A DNA stretch of 64,000 nt from Casuarina equisetifolia (GCA_028551475.1 CM052359.1:18353583-18417582), one strand, 5' to 3'; counted from the stretch's first letter, positions 25,101 to 39,405 are shown. The notes: generated by a model not told the origin, from the sequence alone. Numbers and translations: made by a program.

Positions 25101-28100
25101 CGTTTTGGTCATGACTGCAGCTGAAATCAGATGGACCAGCCATCAAGGCCACTAAAACAAAATGTTGTGAGCATAAGTTATGATGGGGTTGCGAGCTTGG
25201 CAGCGGTCACTGATCAGAGGAAAAAATGTCTGTCTGCCGATATCAGGACGATTGTCCATTACTCTATTGTCATTTCTGATCATTTTGTTGATATTATGCT
25301 AATCTTGCTGCGATGTCATCAGCTTGGATGCTTGCAAGAACTTCAAAGAAAAAAATAACAAGATAAATTTACGTGCTTTTCATGACTGATTCATCCTTAC
25401 CGCACTAGCTGGTAAAGATTAAGCCGCGTATAAAGTAGAAAGCAATGTAATTTTCAATCTTTTTCTCTGCTTTGCAACTACCACTCACACCAAACGAAGA
25501 AAAGAAACACATAGGAATCTTCGTATGTCGCTCTCAAAGTTTTTTTTACCGAAAGACAACCGCCCTAGGCATAAAATATCGCCCAACTCAGAAAAGTGTC
25601 TGGGTAATATTTCCCCTTACCATTTCGTTATGATCTTAGCCTGTTAAACTGCTTTTATTTCTACATAAAATAGGCTTAAAGGGCAATTCGTTTGGTTGAC
25701 ATATAACATAAACTACGCTACGAAAATCTATCAACAAAAAGTAAAGGTTGTAGGGAAGGAGCTTTTTCTTGTCTAAGGGAAGGAGAGGGACGACTTAGGA
25801 GGGTGAGGGCGCTGCTACATAGTGGAGGACAAAGGAAGAGTGAGGAATAGTAAGTATGATAGAAGCCTTCTGGGGCTACACGCAGATGAGGGGGGCAATC
25901 TAGTGTTAGGTTTAAAGTAAATTAGTAAGAATAAATGTGTAAACTATCATATTTGTGTTATGGATAGTTTATAGTTTTCTTAATCCTATCTAGTTAGAGT
26001 TTCTTTGATGGTAGTATTAAAGGGAATACTATAAGAAAACCTAATTATAAGGATGTATGAGGTTAGTGTGAAATAAAAAAGAAAATATTTTCTGGTATAT
26101 ATTATAATCATTCTCATCATAGTAAAAAATTGTTTCTTAGGCTCAAGACATAGAAATTATCCCAAACTTCATAATTCTCATGTGTTCTTCTTAATTAATA
26201 TTTTCTTTATATGTACAGTAAAATCTTGAAATTTTATAAGTTTGAAATTCATGAATTTTTTTTTTAACATCCAGAGATATATGGGGAGGTAAAGAATCGG
26301 GAGATTATAGGTGTCAAGCACAAAAGGGTGATGTTGAAGAAAGAAAGATGGTTGGGTACATAAATGGGGTGTGGCAGCTAAAGAGATTGCAAGTGATGGC
26401 GAAAGAAAAATGGCATCAAGATGAAAGAATATTTAGTGGTTAAGAATTTTTCTAAATTGTTAAAAAGTCTATTAAATATCTTATTTAAACTTAAAAAGAC
26501 ATTACTTCTCATTACTTTATGGCTTTGATTTGAAGGTTTATAACATAATATTAGACTTGTATGATAAAAAAAAGATGTGTTAAGTGATATAAAATTGTTC
26601 TCTCACATTATTAAAGAGTGAATTAGGAATCTTATTTAAATGCGAAAATTCATCACTTTTTTGTTGTTATAAGATTTTGATATATGAGTTTATAACAATA
26701 GACCATTTAGATTCATTTGAGAGATGTAGGCTACTATAGGGAGAAAGAGAAACATAGGAAAAATTGAGACTCAATCCCACTTTCCTTTTTATCTCTTCAT
26801 CACAAGAAACTAAACCATAATTCTTTCGATCCATCAACGTGAGAACTAATGTTTGGTTGAGGCCCCCTCCTTTCAGTCTCCCAAAACTTTAATATCATGA
26901 CAGATTTCTCCTTTTTCGTTAGCAATGGCTCAAATCGTGAATTAGTTTTCATGGACTTGAAAGATTTCGAATGGAGTAAGACGGCCTATAGTGCACTAGC
27001 TCACTTCAGCACCCAAACCCCCATGGATTACGAATTTGAGGCTGCTTCAGGGCTTTTGATTGGTGAGAATGAAAGGGGTTTTGATTGCTGAGGAAGAGAA
27101 TGACGTTGAATCTCATTAGGAAACAAACAACCTTTGATTAATTAACTTAACTTTATGTTAATGCTAGATATTATGTGGACACCTTAGAAGTGACTACTGA
27201 TATTACACAACACAGAAAAGAATATACTTGGAAGCAGCTATCAAGTATAAATCAGCGGAGGCAAAGTGTTATATCGCAATCGTTTGCTCTTGTCAATCCC
27301 TATTTCTGAGTCCTACGTCGAGAGAAACCTCCAACAGGAGGATTCTTCAGAAGACTCCGAATGCTCAGCATCGACAGTGCCCTGGCGGAAAAATTCAGCC
27401 ATAAAGGATGGATATTTCACGTTCATAGCAATCATTTCGTTGATCTCTAGACCCATCATTCCCGCGTTACTATCCATCCTTATCGTTTTGTCATGCGGTA
27501 CCTCGCCGGTAGTTGCAGTCTACCACATAATCTTGTTAAGAGGCCATGTCTTGTCAGTACAAGATTTACTAAGTTGAGATAAATAGCGTTTTTAACATAC
27601 TGCACCCTCCAAACACTGAGAGATCAAGATTTGAGTAAGGAAGAACCCACACTATTTTCGATATTGCGAAGTTGTTTCTAAATCGGTACATTTGTGGAGT
27701 CACTGCAAAGTATTCGACGTGTTCTTCTGCTTCCGCATGCCTCATGCACTCGGAAACGTTTTGCGTCCACATCCATACGCCACTGTCTCTCGGTTACCTG
27801 ATCTCAACTCACTGGGCTTGGATCGCGCTGACTCGGCTCGAATTGGGCTAAAACACTCTGCCGTCCGAAAAACTTGGTTGTTTTCTACCAACTTCTGCTG
27901 CTTCCCACCGAGTCACCAGCAAATCAACTCTGCCGAGTCATCACCAACCCAACTTGCAAGGTTAAATTTAAAAAAAAAAAAAAAAACACAGAAAAGAAGA
28001 AAAAAAAAAGTAATAAAATTGAGCGTATTATATTATTAATACTTTCATTTATAAGGATATCTAACCTACATACACATATACATAAATACACCCCATTATC

Positions 28101-29545
28101 GTTTAAGTATAATGGTGAATGTACATTTGTAAGGATGCACCAGTTCAGATGGCAGACATGGGAAGCAAGTTGCAGGACCTGATTTTGAAATTCCAGGATG
28201 GGAGCCAGAGGCCATCAGAGCTCAGTGAAGTGTCCGTGATTTTTCTTCTGAATTGGTCCACATAACATCCATTCATGAAAGGAGACCATTTGGATAAGGT
28301 CCTTCATTTTCTTCCCAACGGCAAGCATGCCGTGTCGGCCGTTTGACGTCATGGCAATGTGGATAACAACAAGCAGAAGCACGTGGGTAGAAAGACATCC
28401 ATGCGTTTCACGTTTTCTGATCGTCCTCCCCGCGGTTGTCCAGCTCCATTGATCTTGGCATGCACTGTTGATGTTTTCCGGCTACATTAGCCTGCTCGTA
28501 GGTCAGGTCGATGGTAGTTTGTCGCTTGGGCCAATATCTTATAGTATGAAATATATATTGAATTTTAATATGTAACTTCATCAATAACATGAAGAAATTC
28601 TATTTACGCACGCAAAGTCTTCTGTCAATGTTGTATTAGCAATTGATCAATGTCTGTTGCCACGACAAGCCTCCACTCAACCCGACCACGACATGTGGGT
28701 AGCAATGCGGGCTACGAAAATCCGCCCTAAACCAAAGATTGTCGACATCGGTAATCTTTTTGTTTTCTTATAAATCGATTTTAATTAAATCAGGATTTCG
28801 ATTCTTGCAGATCAAATTCAACTTTGTAATTACTGAAAATTTGTGAATAGAGAAAACTTTTGTATATTGCCGTGTTTGCAATTTTGGGCCAAAAAACGAG
28901 TTTTTCAATACGGATCCTTTCCGTCTTAACTAATAATTCTTGTGGAAACCCACCTAAATTCATAAATGATAAGGCTTATACTTGAAAGGTGGCTCTGATT
29001 TTACGCTACTTGATCGAGAGGCCGTATTCATTTTATTTTCCATGTGCTGTTCCACCCTCATGACCGATGTCATTCGATGGGTTTTTCAGACAACTATTAT
29101 GGAATCTCTAGATATGAAAACATCATGTTGACATTTCTTGTTTTTCTATCGAAAAGTTTACTTCAAGTGGAAGTTTATAATCATCACGCGAACTTCGCCA
29201 TGTTCTATACATGTTTCTGGTTCTGTTTGTCTGAAAAGAATGCTCGAGTAATTGAAAAGAAATTGACCATTGATTCCACTCCATGAAAGAAAATGTTTTT
29301 CTGGCGTTATCCGCACGGAGCATGAAAATCAAATCAGCGTCTACCGAACATCTATGGACGGTGACCAAGAGAAGTGGCTGAAGAGGCTGCGATCTGCCAC
29401 AAATTCGAAAAACTTCTTTGAGCTTCCTCTTCTTGACATCATTAGAAGTTTGAAAACAAAAACCCTTAATCTTCATAATTTGTCTCTTACAAACTGAAGT
29501 AAGAATTGTATTAACAATATATATGTAAGTTTTATATTGTTTATA

Positions 29546-29549
29546 GTAT

Positions 29550-29581
<32 letters not shown>

Positions 29582-29582
29582 G
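29546..29582. repeat. TACA/TA microsatellite
   Basis: Three TACA units followed by a pure TA run of about ten units. Confidence 0.9.
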
Positions 29583-30714
29583 TTTCTTATCTCTCTCTTT
29601 CGGTGACTGATTTTAAGGAACGATCAGGATTCTAACAACGTTCCTATAATATCGCTAGAGCCTTCTTCTTTCCATTCAAATTGGTGATGCTTCTACTACG
29701 AAACTAAGGAAAGCAAGTGGCCTTGATGACGGAAGAATCATCGACTTGGAAGTATTATATTCCATTCCCCCAACAAAAGAGCTGACTCGAACTCCCGTCC
29801 ACACAAGTCATTCAAAAATCAAGTTAAAAATTCAAGCAGATTGAGACAATCCAGAGTGCTGTTAGGTGCGTGAGATATTATAGAAGTTCTTGCCTTTATC
29901 CTTTTATAGTCTCGAAGTACAGGTAGGCGCCTGAAATTGGTAAACATTTCTATAAATAATTGCCCACTTTGAGCTTTGAATTGTTTAGTTTAGATTCCGT
30001 GGATCATGTCGAAGACACAACCTCTGAACAATACTGTTTTCTAATATCAACCGTCCTTAAAGCTTACCCATACATGAAATCATGTTCGTCCCTCGTATCC
30101 TGGCCGCGTGGCCCACTCCCTTAAGATTCATCACGCTAGACGTTGAAGCACCACGGATATCTCGTATAAACAAAGCCTGTTTGTATGTTTTCCTGCCGAT
30201 CTTTCACTTTCAATTGTCTTTGTCTATTTGCTTGTCCCCATTATCTGTTGGGTTCTTTCACTTTCGCCACAACAGTTGCAAGATCTTCTAAATCCCGGTG
30301 GTGTTGACAGCTCCATGGTTGCGATCATAACATCACCCGGGGTTGACAGAAGGATAACCTGTAGAGTTTTTCTGGACGATAGGGAGGAAAGGTTTCAGGA
30401 ATTTGTGCTGCATTTGTGGCGATGATTAGAATATACAAATGGGTAGCTATGACTTTCAGCGGTTGTGTTATTTTCTATTCCTGCCTTCGTTTTCTGTCAC
30501 TTTATCCCTCCACCTTAGGCCAGACGATTAGAAAAGTCCTCCATGAATCATGACAACGCCCTCCACTTAGTCACTTCAGAAATTTACAGATGGGGGGCTG
30601 TTTTAGACAGTGAACTCGTTTACTTTTCATCATTTCTCGTTCTTTTTTAATTCCCATCTCCTCAAATCCTGCTGTGGCGTTTGCATTTTCTTGCAGTGCT
30701 TTCGGAATTGCCTT

Positions 30715-30733
30715 GGGGGGGGGGGGGGGGGGG
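30715..30733. repeat. Poly-G run (19 G)
   Basis: Nineteen consecutive G followed by 'cgcc' in otherwise mixed sequence. A run like this is rare in an AT-rich plant spacer. Its exact length is prone to sequencing error. Confidence 0.9.
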
Positions 30734-33700
30734 CGCCTCGGACGGGGCTTTGGTCTCTCATGACTTCTCCATTTTATCACTCACGACCCATATAGTTTCC
30801 TGATAAAATACGCACACATAATCACCGCAACACCGAAAAAATCTTTTATGTGATTTGAAATAATTGTTTCGGCTTTGGAGTAATAATTTACTTCGATTGT
30901 AATTTGGAGTTTTACAGTTTTTTCCTTGAAAAGTTTTTGAAAACTTGATCACTCAATTATACCCGATAAACAGCATTAATAATTTTCTTCTTATCACTAA
31001 TTAAGACCCCATTCAACACGTTACATAATGATTTTATATTAATGTAAATAAGATGGAACTTGAGCAGAGTCTTGCTGGACTTAGATTTTGTTCAAAATTT
31101 TCATCATGTTAAGCGCTATAAAGCTGCACGATATCCTTATTTTATTATGATATTACTTTTTATGATTAGAGAAAATATTAACCACATTTAGAGTAAAATT
31201 TATTGCTTAAATTAGTCAAAGTCACGATTAAAAATTGTTAAAAACATTTTAAAAAGTAATATCACTTAATAAAAATATAGCCATACTTGACACCTTTTTG
31301 ATGCTGAACTTAACTTTTTGAAGTATTATATTGTGAACAAGCATCATACATGTCACTAAATATCAACCCGTGAGCCACAATCCAAGTCAAAAAAGTGTTT
31401 TCCCCACCTAAAACACCTAATCCTCGATACTCAATAGCTTTCCCTGCATGTAAGGTACGTGAACACGAGAAACAGAGCATCTAGACTGCCATACCCACTG
31501 AGAGATTAGTTTTTAGTCTTGATACTTGCTTTCCCTTTGTCCATTCACCTCTTCGGTAGGGTAGAAGAAAATTCCTGATCAAGATTATCTCCTCAAGAGT
31601 CAAAGTAATCGAGAGCGATTACATATATAGGGAAGCTTTTCATTTGCGATGTGGGTGTACAACTTTGTTCTGACCTTAATCGAGACACAGGACCTTCACG
31701 CCATCGATAAAAGCTTGATGCTCAGTCGAAGAAAACGACGTCATCGACCTTCCAGATGACAATAAACTCCCTGTTGATAATACAAGAGAACACAGAATAC
31801 ATCGATGACGATTCACGTACTCTTGCCAGAATTTAAGGTTTTACAACTCTCTGAAACTTTTACGTACTTGAAATCGCGCTCTGTTCCTCTTAATATAACA
31901 AGGATTCTATAGTCAGGTCATTAATTATGCTTGTTAATCACATCAGAATTAAGCTTGTAAAAGTTGAGAGGATGGCGGAGCCCCCACAGAAGGCTGCTAT
32001 CCGATTTGAATAGCCGCAGACCATTCCGAAAGGTGTTCTTCGCAAGTCCTGTATGTTTGATTAACCATCGGACAGAATCATAGCGGCCCTTGCAAAAGGA
32101 AACAAAAAAAGTGAGATTCCGATGTGTTAATACGAAGTATATGATCCTGTCAATGGTGATTAAGAGGTAAAGCGTGCAGAGGTGCAGAGGGGCCGTGCGA
32201 ATATGGCTAAATAACTCAGTTGAAATGACACCCAAAGAAAAAAGGCCTAGGGTTTTTGTCTGGGAGGGGACACTGACAGATTTCAATAACAAAAGTCATC
32301 GATTCGCGTGATGAACTTCATTTTGACAGAAAGAATAAGCCAAACAATCTTTCGACTTTGGGGCTTGACCTTAATCATACAGCGTCGGTCAAGGGCATCT
32401 CTTCTTGATTTTTGATTGTACGATCTCAAAATTCCAATCAAATCAAGTCCCTCTAAATCGAGAACCTTATTGAAATTCCTTATCAATGAACATAATCATA
32501 ACTTTAGATTAATAATGTCAAATAGAATCTAAATGCTTCATTAAAAAATAAATATTTTAATTATATAAAATACATTAAGATGAAAATATTAACTCCTAGT
32601 TATGTCAACCATGTGATCGAACTAATTAAAGGGAGAATCATGGCATGATTTTTGCCCGGGTAGAGAGATCAACAAATATCCTTACAGGTCGGCAGAACAT
32701 TAATTATTTCGATCAAACGGCTACAAAAGATCCATGATCTAATCAAACTATTGAGCATTCACAGTACAAATTCAATCCCTTCACTTCCTCCGAGGGATAA
32801 TGTCAAGATGGTCAACAATATAAAAGAAAGGAAAAGATAATACCAGTGGAAAGATAAAGAAGCGTCAAGTTAACGCGAATCTCGAGGCAACACTCATGCA
32901 GATATCTCCACGTGTCGAGTCTGCAAGGGCATGGCAGAGATGTGGGGCCACTGGCGTCGCCTTGCACGAGAAAATGACGAGGACACGTGTACGGTGAAGG
33001 GGGTCGACCGCGACTCGTGGAATAGACCTACAGTGGTTGGATTGAGTGTGGAGCAGGATATTTATCGTACGGCGTGCAGGTTCTGTTTTGTCGGGACGCA
33101 AAGGTGGTGGAGCAATCCCATGTAACAGCCATGTGTCCCTTTAACCTCCGTGCCGTGGCACCGTCCTAGCCCTTGTTCATCCACCCTGCACGTGACCTTT
33201 CCGCTACCGACAATGGTTATTAAAGGACACCGTCCTCAGCGGCAGTTTCACCAGGAATAGATTAAATTACAAGTTTTTTTCAGAAGTTAAATAAATTTTT
33301 ACTTGATTAAATCCCACCACAAAAAGTATGTCAAATTATGAATTATGATGACTCCTGGCACCTCAATCATCGCAACCATCGCAACCATCGGGAACCGTAC
33401 AAAAAATAAAGCAGCCCCAACATAAAAATAATACTGCCTAACTTGTACTTATTAATTAAGGAGAATAAACAATCGGGAATAGAAGGGAAATATAAAATTT
33501 TATGCATGCATGTCCCTAAACTACACTTATATTTTTTCTTTTAAAATTTACAGTGGTACTAAAAAATTAATTTTTATTTTGGACATAATAATTTGTAAAC
33601 TTGAATTTTAAAACTTTTACTAGAGAAAAGGTTGATAATCAGTGTATCAATTGATGGATTCCATTCTGATAAGTATTCCCACGAAAAAACGATTCCACTT

Positions 33701-36069
33701 GGCTAATTTATATTCCCATTTAGGAATGTTTAATATTGGACGATTATTACCATTTGGAACAATTTGATCACAACCAAATGATTGAAAACCATGTAGTTGA
33801 TATGATGTTTAGCTTTCCGAAAGTGGGATGATTTCATTTCCTATGAGTTGTTTATGGGGTAATGTTGGCTAACAACGTAAAATTCGGTGCTCTATATCTG
33901 TCCGATTTACAAAATGACAAATTTTATAATAAATAAATTTTATTTAATATTAATCACCAATAAATAATACCAGAGGATTTATAGAGAATTTTAAACTTTT
34001 CTGTTATAAGAGATAGAGAAGGACAATAATAAATTGATATATAATTAATTTTCTTATTTCCCTTGAGAGGAAAAAAAGAATAATATACTTATATAATTTA
34101 TTTCCTTATTTAATTTAAATTAAGATTTTTTTTTATTTTCTAATTTGAAGTGAAAGACTCGTGTGCTTTGTTAGTAATCCCCAACAAATAATGTTACAGT
34201 TTAATTTAGCTGATGATTTTATTTATTTATGAGCCATGATACAACACAACTGCAAAATATCTTGAGGTGATGAGAGAATTTTCGAAGCTGTACGAATGCT
34301 CTGACACGATAGACAGATAACATGCTGCGTGGTCCACTGAATACTGAATTTGCATTTAAGGTCGCAAGTCCATCACTTGAACATGTAATCGTCTACCACC
34401 TAAATTTTCCTTCCCCTTTACTAGAATCGGGGATCTTTATCTCTATTTGCACGTACCATAGGACATAGGTACTGACAACCAAAAGAAAGCACCAACATGA
34501 TCCAAAAAAATGAGATTCTTTTTTTTTGACATTTTTGAGTCAAATGTTGAGATTGGACTGCCTAGATCGACGACCGGTAAAATTTTACTGTCCTGAAGAT
34601 CGAAATCTTGTTTTTTACATGTTTGAAAATGTTACTCCCTCCCTTAATTTTAGTCTTTAACAAAAATAAACATCATTAAGCTAAAATGGTGCCAAATTAA
34701 GAATATGACAGTCTCATAGGATTTATATATTGGCTGATGAAATAAAATGGTTATATTTGTCCTAATTTTGTTTGGTGAGATTTTAAGCGTAAGAAAAGAT
34801 GGTAATTACACTTATATCATAACTTCAATTTTATATTAAATGAAGTCTTTTTTTTTTTTTCCTTAAACTAGTTTTAAAAATGAGGGGCATTGGCGTAAAC
34901 TTAGTGGGAAAGATTCTGGATAGAATCCTCAAGCCATGTGAGGGCATGTTTTAGAGGAAGATAGGTACGACGGAGTGAGTTTCACGGAGGAGATACGCAA
35001 AGGACTTACGTGCCATCATTCTAGGGCGTCTAGGGTTTCCGTTAGTCGAGGAGAAAAAAATTAATGGCGTCATAAAGGTCGTACGCTCCGTTCAGAGTCG
35101 CCAAGTGTACAGCGAATGAGGGAAGAGGAAAGGAGACATAGTGGCGCCCTTTTATTTTATGGTTTACTGCTAAAGTTGTGCGGAGCTTTCGATGCCTTTC
35201 CTCGATGACAGTCCCCCCTCTGCACATGGCTACGTCTGCACACCCACTGGATCATCCTCCACGTTACTCTCTTCAGACAAAAGTAAATCATGCCCTTCAT
35301 TTCATCCCTTCCTCGTGACTCCTAGAGCTATCCCATTTCCCCCAATAATGCAGATACAAATAAATAAGAAGATAATTAATATATTAATTATGTAATTGTA
35401 AGATACATATTAATCTTAATGCATGTTCTTATATGTTTAAACGTACGGGAAAAAACTTTTAATTAAAAGTTAATGTATTAATAATTTAACTTACATATTT
35501 TGTTGTTCTTATATATTCTCTTGCCTAATCTCTGGGGTAATTTTTCCACTTTTACAGGAGTGCAGAGACAGCTCTAAAAGTAATGAGTAAGATAGAATTT
35601 TCAGATAATGGTGTCAGTTGTGGAGTCCATGACTGTCAGTCAGTCATCTATCATCAGCACCACAAGTAACAACAAAACCAGTCCAATGCATGTGTTGTGC
35701 TTCACGCAGAACAAATAAATCTACCTTTGGCAACCAAATTGCAGACAAGTGATTTGCCACGTCTCTATCTCTTTCTTTGTATATAGGACATCAAAGATTC
35801 CTTGAGTTTTAACGCATGTTTAATCATGGTTTTCCACCTTCTAATCTCTATCTTGTTCGTGAGCTACGCCTCTAAGAGGCTATTAAAGGCCAAAGGTTTT
35901 CTTTAATTGTATATCCTCCAAAGAACCGAGAGGGACTGAACTTCTATCCCCGTCCATGGAATCTCCAGTCCCGAGATTCCAGTGTGGGATCGTTGGAGTT
36001 TTCTGCCCAGAGTTTCATAAAGCGGGGTGCCAGCGGATTTGAGAACAACACTAATAATACGAACAAGTT

Positions 36070-36310
36070 GAAAAATTTCTCATAAAATATGAGATCTCTT
36101 GTAATAAATTTAAATTAAAAAAAATATTGGTCCAACTCTTAAATTAAATTTTTAAATAAAAATATTAAATTTTTTGACATAATATTAAAATTTAGATTGA
36201 ATTTATTCAATTTCATAAAATATTAAATTTAATATCATTTGATATGTAAAAATAATTAAAATTTTATATTAAATATATAATTTCTTGTAAACAAATTTAA
36301 ATGAATGAAA
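36070..36310. repeat. Decayed TRIM-like dispersed repeat, copy 1
   Basis: Very AT-rich block with the same order of words as the copies near 43.3 and 45.5 kb: 'aaatttaaattaaa', then 'aacataatattaaaatttag', then 'gaatttattcaatt', then a second 'aatttcttgtaaacaaattt'. The middle word resembles a worn TGGTATCAGAGC primer-binding site. Boundaries are uncertain. Confidence 0.4.
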
Positions 36311-38148
36311 TGTTTACACCGATTGATTCAACGAACCATTGCCGTCAGATTCGAAGAAACAGTGTACTCGAAAGATCGGCAAATGCGTGCTGTCTGTTTC
36401 GTTGATAAGACCTTTAGTGGCAACCATCTATGGTGTAATCACTCCGATAATCGCCTTTTCGTATATGGTGTTACAGGCAACCCAAAGCACGCACCAAATA
36501 CAGGAAAGAAAAGTAAGAGGTTCGATAATGGATGCCCTCGAATGTACTAGAAATAATGCAAACAACCAGGCCAACACGGCTCGAAGAATGGGAGCACCAC
36601 TTCAGTACCATCAACCTGATGTGATTGATTGGATCTACTCTGATCCCCTCCCTTCCTACAATCCAATTTTTACTTGTCAGTACAAAGCAAGTGACTCTTC
36701 CCAGTTACAAACTTGAAAAAACCCATTTGTGGCAGACACCCAGTCTCACCATTTTCCAAACAAAAATGGCTACCTCTTACAGAAAAGGATTAACCTACAG
36801 TCTAGATATAATTTCTTTTAAAAAAATAATATAAGACTAAAATGTTTTTCTCAAATATATTTGTCTATAAATAAAAAAATAACATACTTAAATTCGTATT
36901 AAAGTAAAAGAATTTTCTCTTTTCTATGAGACTCATGCAATAACAGTTTAATTAAGATGATTAGTAAAAGCTAAGATGCTTCACTGTATTGACAAACGAA
37001 GGCGAACAAGCTGGAAGCATGAACTCTAGAATAAAAGTAGAATTTTTCCAGCAAGTTGACATAAAATAATTGCCCAACCATTATTTCCCCTTTTTCTCGC
37101 ACTGCTTGCGGCTTAGATTTCAGATTTTCTGGCCTATAATAAGGAATGGTCTTTGAGGATTGGGTCAGTGGGATGGTTCTTTTGTCGTTCAATAAAAACA
37201 GGACAGTAGTAAGTATGAATGATAAGGTGGTTGGGTGAGTGACTAATGACAAGAAAGAAAGTGTTGGATTGTAAACGAGGATTAGAAGTCATGCAAGTGA
37301 TTGGATGTCCCACTGATGCCGATAATCTTAGGGAAGATCAGGGTTCTTGGTAAAAAGTGTTTACCATATTCAAATTTGCCGGAAAATGTCGTTTTTCCTT
37401 GTTTTCTCCCTTACTGTTCTGCATGTGATATTATTATTGAATTTAGTACTCGAAGGCTATAATTAAGTTTTTATTCTTAAACTTGATCATCAAAATAAAT
37501 GAATATGTCAAATTAAAATATTAACAATGTAAACCATACATTTTCTCTATCTTAAATCAGTTCTAGTCACTCAGCACATGCGTACAAGTGATTTTACAAA
37601 TTTTAATAAATTTTTTTGTGTTTTAAACTATTCATAAAATAAATATTTAAATATATAACTTAAACATTGAATTAAGGTATTAATAAAATATATTTTTTAA
37701 TTTGTATGGATATTTTAAAAAAACTTCAAATATTAGATTTGCTGAATAATACAGTTTTCCAGATGAATTTGGTTTTTGCTTTTCTCAAAAGACAAATGTG
37801 CTTTGATATTATCACTAAGAATTCCCATTGGCGAATCTCACGCGCTCCACCGCTTTCCAAAGACCAGGGGCGAGGCGTGAATTAAAAGACCAGGCCGGGA
37901 TAACAGCGCAGCTCGGTCATCACCCGCGTTGCAAAATCAAATGAGAGAAAGACACGTAGGATACAAATTGGACACCGAATTATGAGAGTTGCCACATGGG
38001 AATGGATAAAACCGTTGTCTTGGCGAGTGGCACGTAACGCGGGCATTTCTTAGTATTTTAACCGCAGTGGAAATTTACGCTCCCGGTTTATTAACCCAAC
38101 CACAGTTAACTTCAGGCCAACCACGGTTCAGGAATCACTCCACAGCAG

Positions 38149-38156
38149 TTTATAAA
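38149..38156 (+). promoter_or_regulatory. Probable TATA box of the RR-TZF gene
   Basis: TTTATAAA 59 nt before the ATG, so transcription would start near 38180 with a very short 5' leader. ACGT-core words (gacacgtagg near 37950, ggcacgtaac near 38030) lie upstream, as is common in stress- or ABA-responsive promoters. That regulatory reading is inference. Confidence 0.5.
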
Positions 38157-38214
38157 CGAGCCCACCATGCCGGTGATTCAGTAAACAAAGCATCACAAAG
38201 CCTTCTCTGCAAAA

Positions 38215-39405
38215 ATGATGCTCGGAGAGCAACATCATCCTAATCAGACGATACATGTCCCTCCGTGGACGCTACAGGACGATCCAACCACTGATATGTT
38301 CTCCCCTTACGCCTTAACCCCCCTCTCCGTGAACTGCGATGGCAATGGCAACGGCAACGGCAGCGGCAACAGCGGTGGGGAATACTCTCCTTACTATCTT
38401 CAGGAAGCACTGTCCGCTCTCCAGCGTTACTTGCCGTCCAACGGAACCCCCGAGTTGGACTCAGACTCTGAAATCTCAGGGTCGGATGCCCCTGTTGACG
38501 CCTACTCGTGCGACCATTTCCGGATGTTCGAGTTCAAAGTGAGGCGGTGCGCACGTGGAAGGTCTCATGACTGGACTGAGTGTCCGTACGCCCACCCGGG
38601 CGAGAAGGCACGCCGGAGGGACCCGAGGAAGTACCACTATTCGGGGACAGCTTGCCCTGATTTCCGAAAAGGTAACTGTAAGAAAGGGGACGCGTGCGAG
38701 TTTGCGCACGGTGTGTTTGAGTGCTGGCTGCATCCCGCTCGTTATCGCACGCAGCCATGCAAGGACGGGACGAGCTGTCGCCGAAGGGTGTGTTTCTTCG
38801 CTCACACGCCTGAACAGCTTCGAGTTTTGCCACAGCAGAGCCCGAGAAGTGTCGGCAACTCGGCCGACTCGTACGACGGTTCACCCCTGAGGCAGGCTTT
38901 TGAGGCATCATGCCCCAAAGCACTGCCGTTTCTGTCCTCTCCGTCTTCTGTCTCGCCACCGGCAACCCCTCCGACGGAGTCTCCACCGATGTCACCCATG
39001 ACCCAGTCGCTGAGTCGGTCACTGGGCACGGGCACGATCAATGAAATGGTTGCCTCGCTTAGGAACTTACAGCTCGGAAAGGTCAAGTCTTTGCCATCCT
39101 CCTGGAACGTTCCTGTTGGATCTCCCGTGTTCGGATCTCCTAGGGGCTCCTTGCTCCGACCTGGTTTCTGCAGCATGCCCACAACCCCGACCCGTAATGG
39201 TCCGACCCGTCCTGGTATCGGGTACCTTGATTTCTGGGAGCAGAGCTGCGAGGAGGAGCCGGCAATGGAAAGGGTGGAGTCCGGAAGGGATCTAAGGGCA
39301 AAGATGTTTGAGAAGCTAAGCAAAGAGAACTCTTTGGAGCGGGTGGACCAGGGGCCGTCAAGCGGAGGTCCGGATGTTGGGTGGGTGTCGGAGCTCGTGA
39401 AGTGA
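38215..39405 (+). CDS. RR-TZF tandem CCCH zinc-finger protein (AtTZF1/2/3-like)
   Basis: Intronless 396-residue protein. A plant-specific arginine-rich region (about 99-140, with C112-X10-C123-X3-H127) precedes two CCCH fingers: C147-X7-C155-X5-C161-X3-H165 and C182-X5-C188-X4-C193-X3-H197, 16 residues apart. This is the exact plant RR-TZF spacing. Family members bind AU-rich mRNA elements, shuttle between nucleus and cytoplasmic granules, and modulate ABA, GA and stress responses. The N-terminus has an Asn-Gly tract (43-49). The centre is Ser/Pro-rich (about 230-270), and the C-terminus ends in '[10 protein letters not shown]', a conserved tail of the TZF1-3 clade. The chosen start gives MMLGE and the whole frame is open; coding GC content is far above the flanks. 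Closest to Arabidopsis C3H23/C3H20/C3H49 as a group; the exact orthologue is not determined. Confidence 0.95.
   Translation: MMLGEQHHPNQTIHVPPWTLQDDPTTDMFSPYALTPLSVNCDGNGNGNGSGNSGGEYSPYYLQEALSALQRYLPSNGTPELDSDSEISGSDAPVDAYSCDHFRMFEFKVRRCARGRSHDWTECPYAHPGEKARRRDPRKYHYSGTACPDFRKGNCKKGDACEFAHGVFECWLHPARYRTQPCKDGTSCRRRVCFFAHTPEQLRVLPQQSPRSVGNSADSYDGSPLRQAFEASCPKALPFLSSPSSVSPPATPPTESPPMSPMTQSLSRSLGTGTINEMVASLRNLQLGKVKSLPSSWNVPVGSPVFGSPRGSLLRPGFCSMPTTPTRNGPTRPGIGYLDFWEQSCEEEPAMERVESGRDLRAKMFEKLSKENSLERVDQGPSSGGPDVGWVSELVK

Larger units (their letters stand above)
22152..38140. other. About 16 kb intergenic, AT-rich, no supported gene
   Basis: I read both strands for conserved motifs and splice-joinable frames and found none I could support. 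Candidate frames such as 22637-23002 (minus), 26897-27091, 27266-27577, 31921-32292 (minus) and 36339-36716 have no recognisable domain and no clear splice partners. Stretches near 23760-24620, 27250-27960, 28290-28740 and 32860-33240 are richer in GC than their surroundings and could be promoters, old gene fragments or non-coding transcripts. Simple repeats include a poly-A/AAG stretch near 27968-28010, a TA/TACA microsatellite at 29546-29582 and a poly-G run at 30715-30733. A decayed TRIM-like repeat lies near 36070-36310. Confidence 0.5.

Noticed and set aside
26897..27577. Two plus-strand frames that might be exons of one gene
   Set aside because: No conserved family, and no splice sites joined them into a sensible protein.
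38534..39323. Long antisense frames opposite the RR-TZF gene
   Set aside because: They are shadows caused by the high GC of the real coding strand; no domain and no support.
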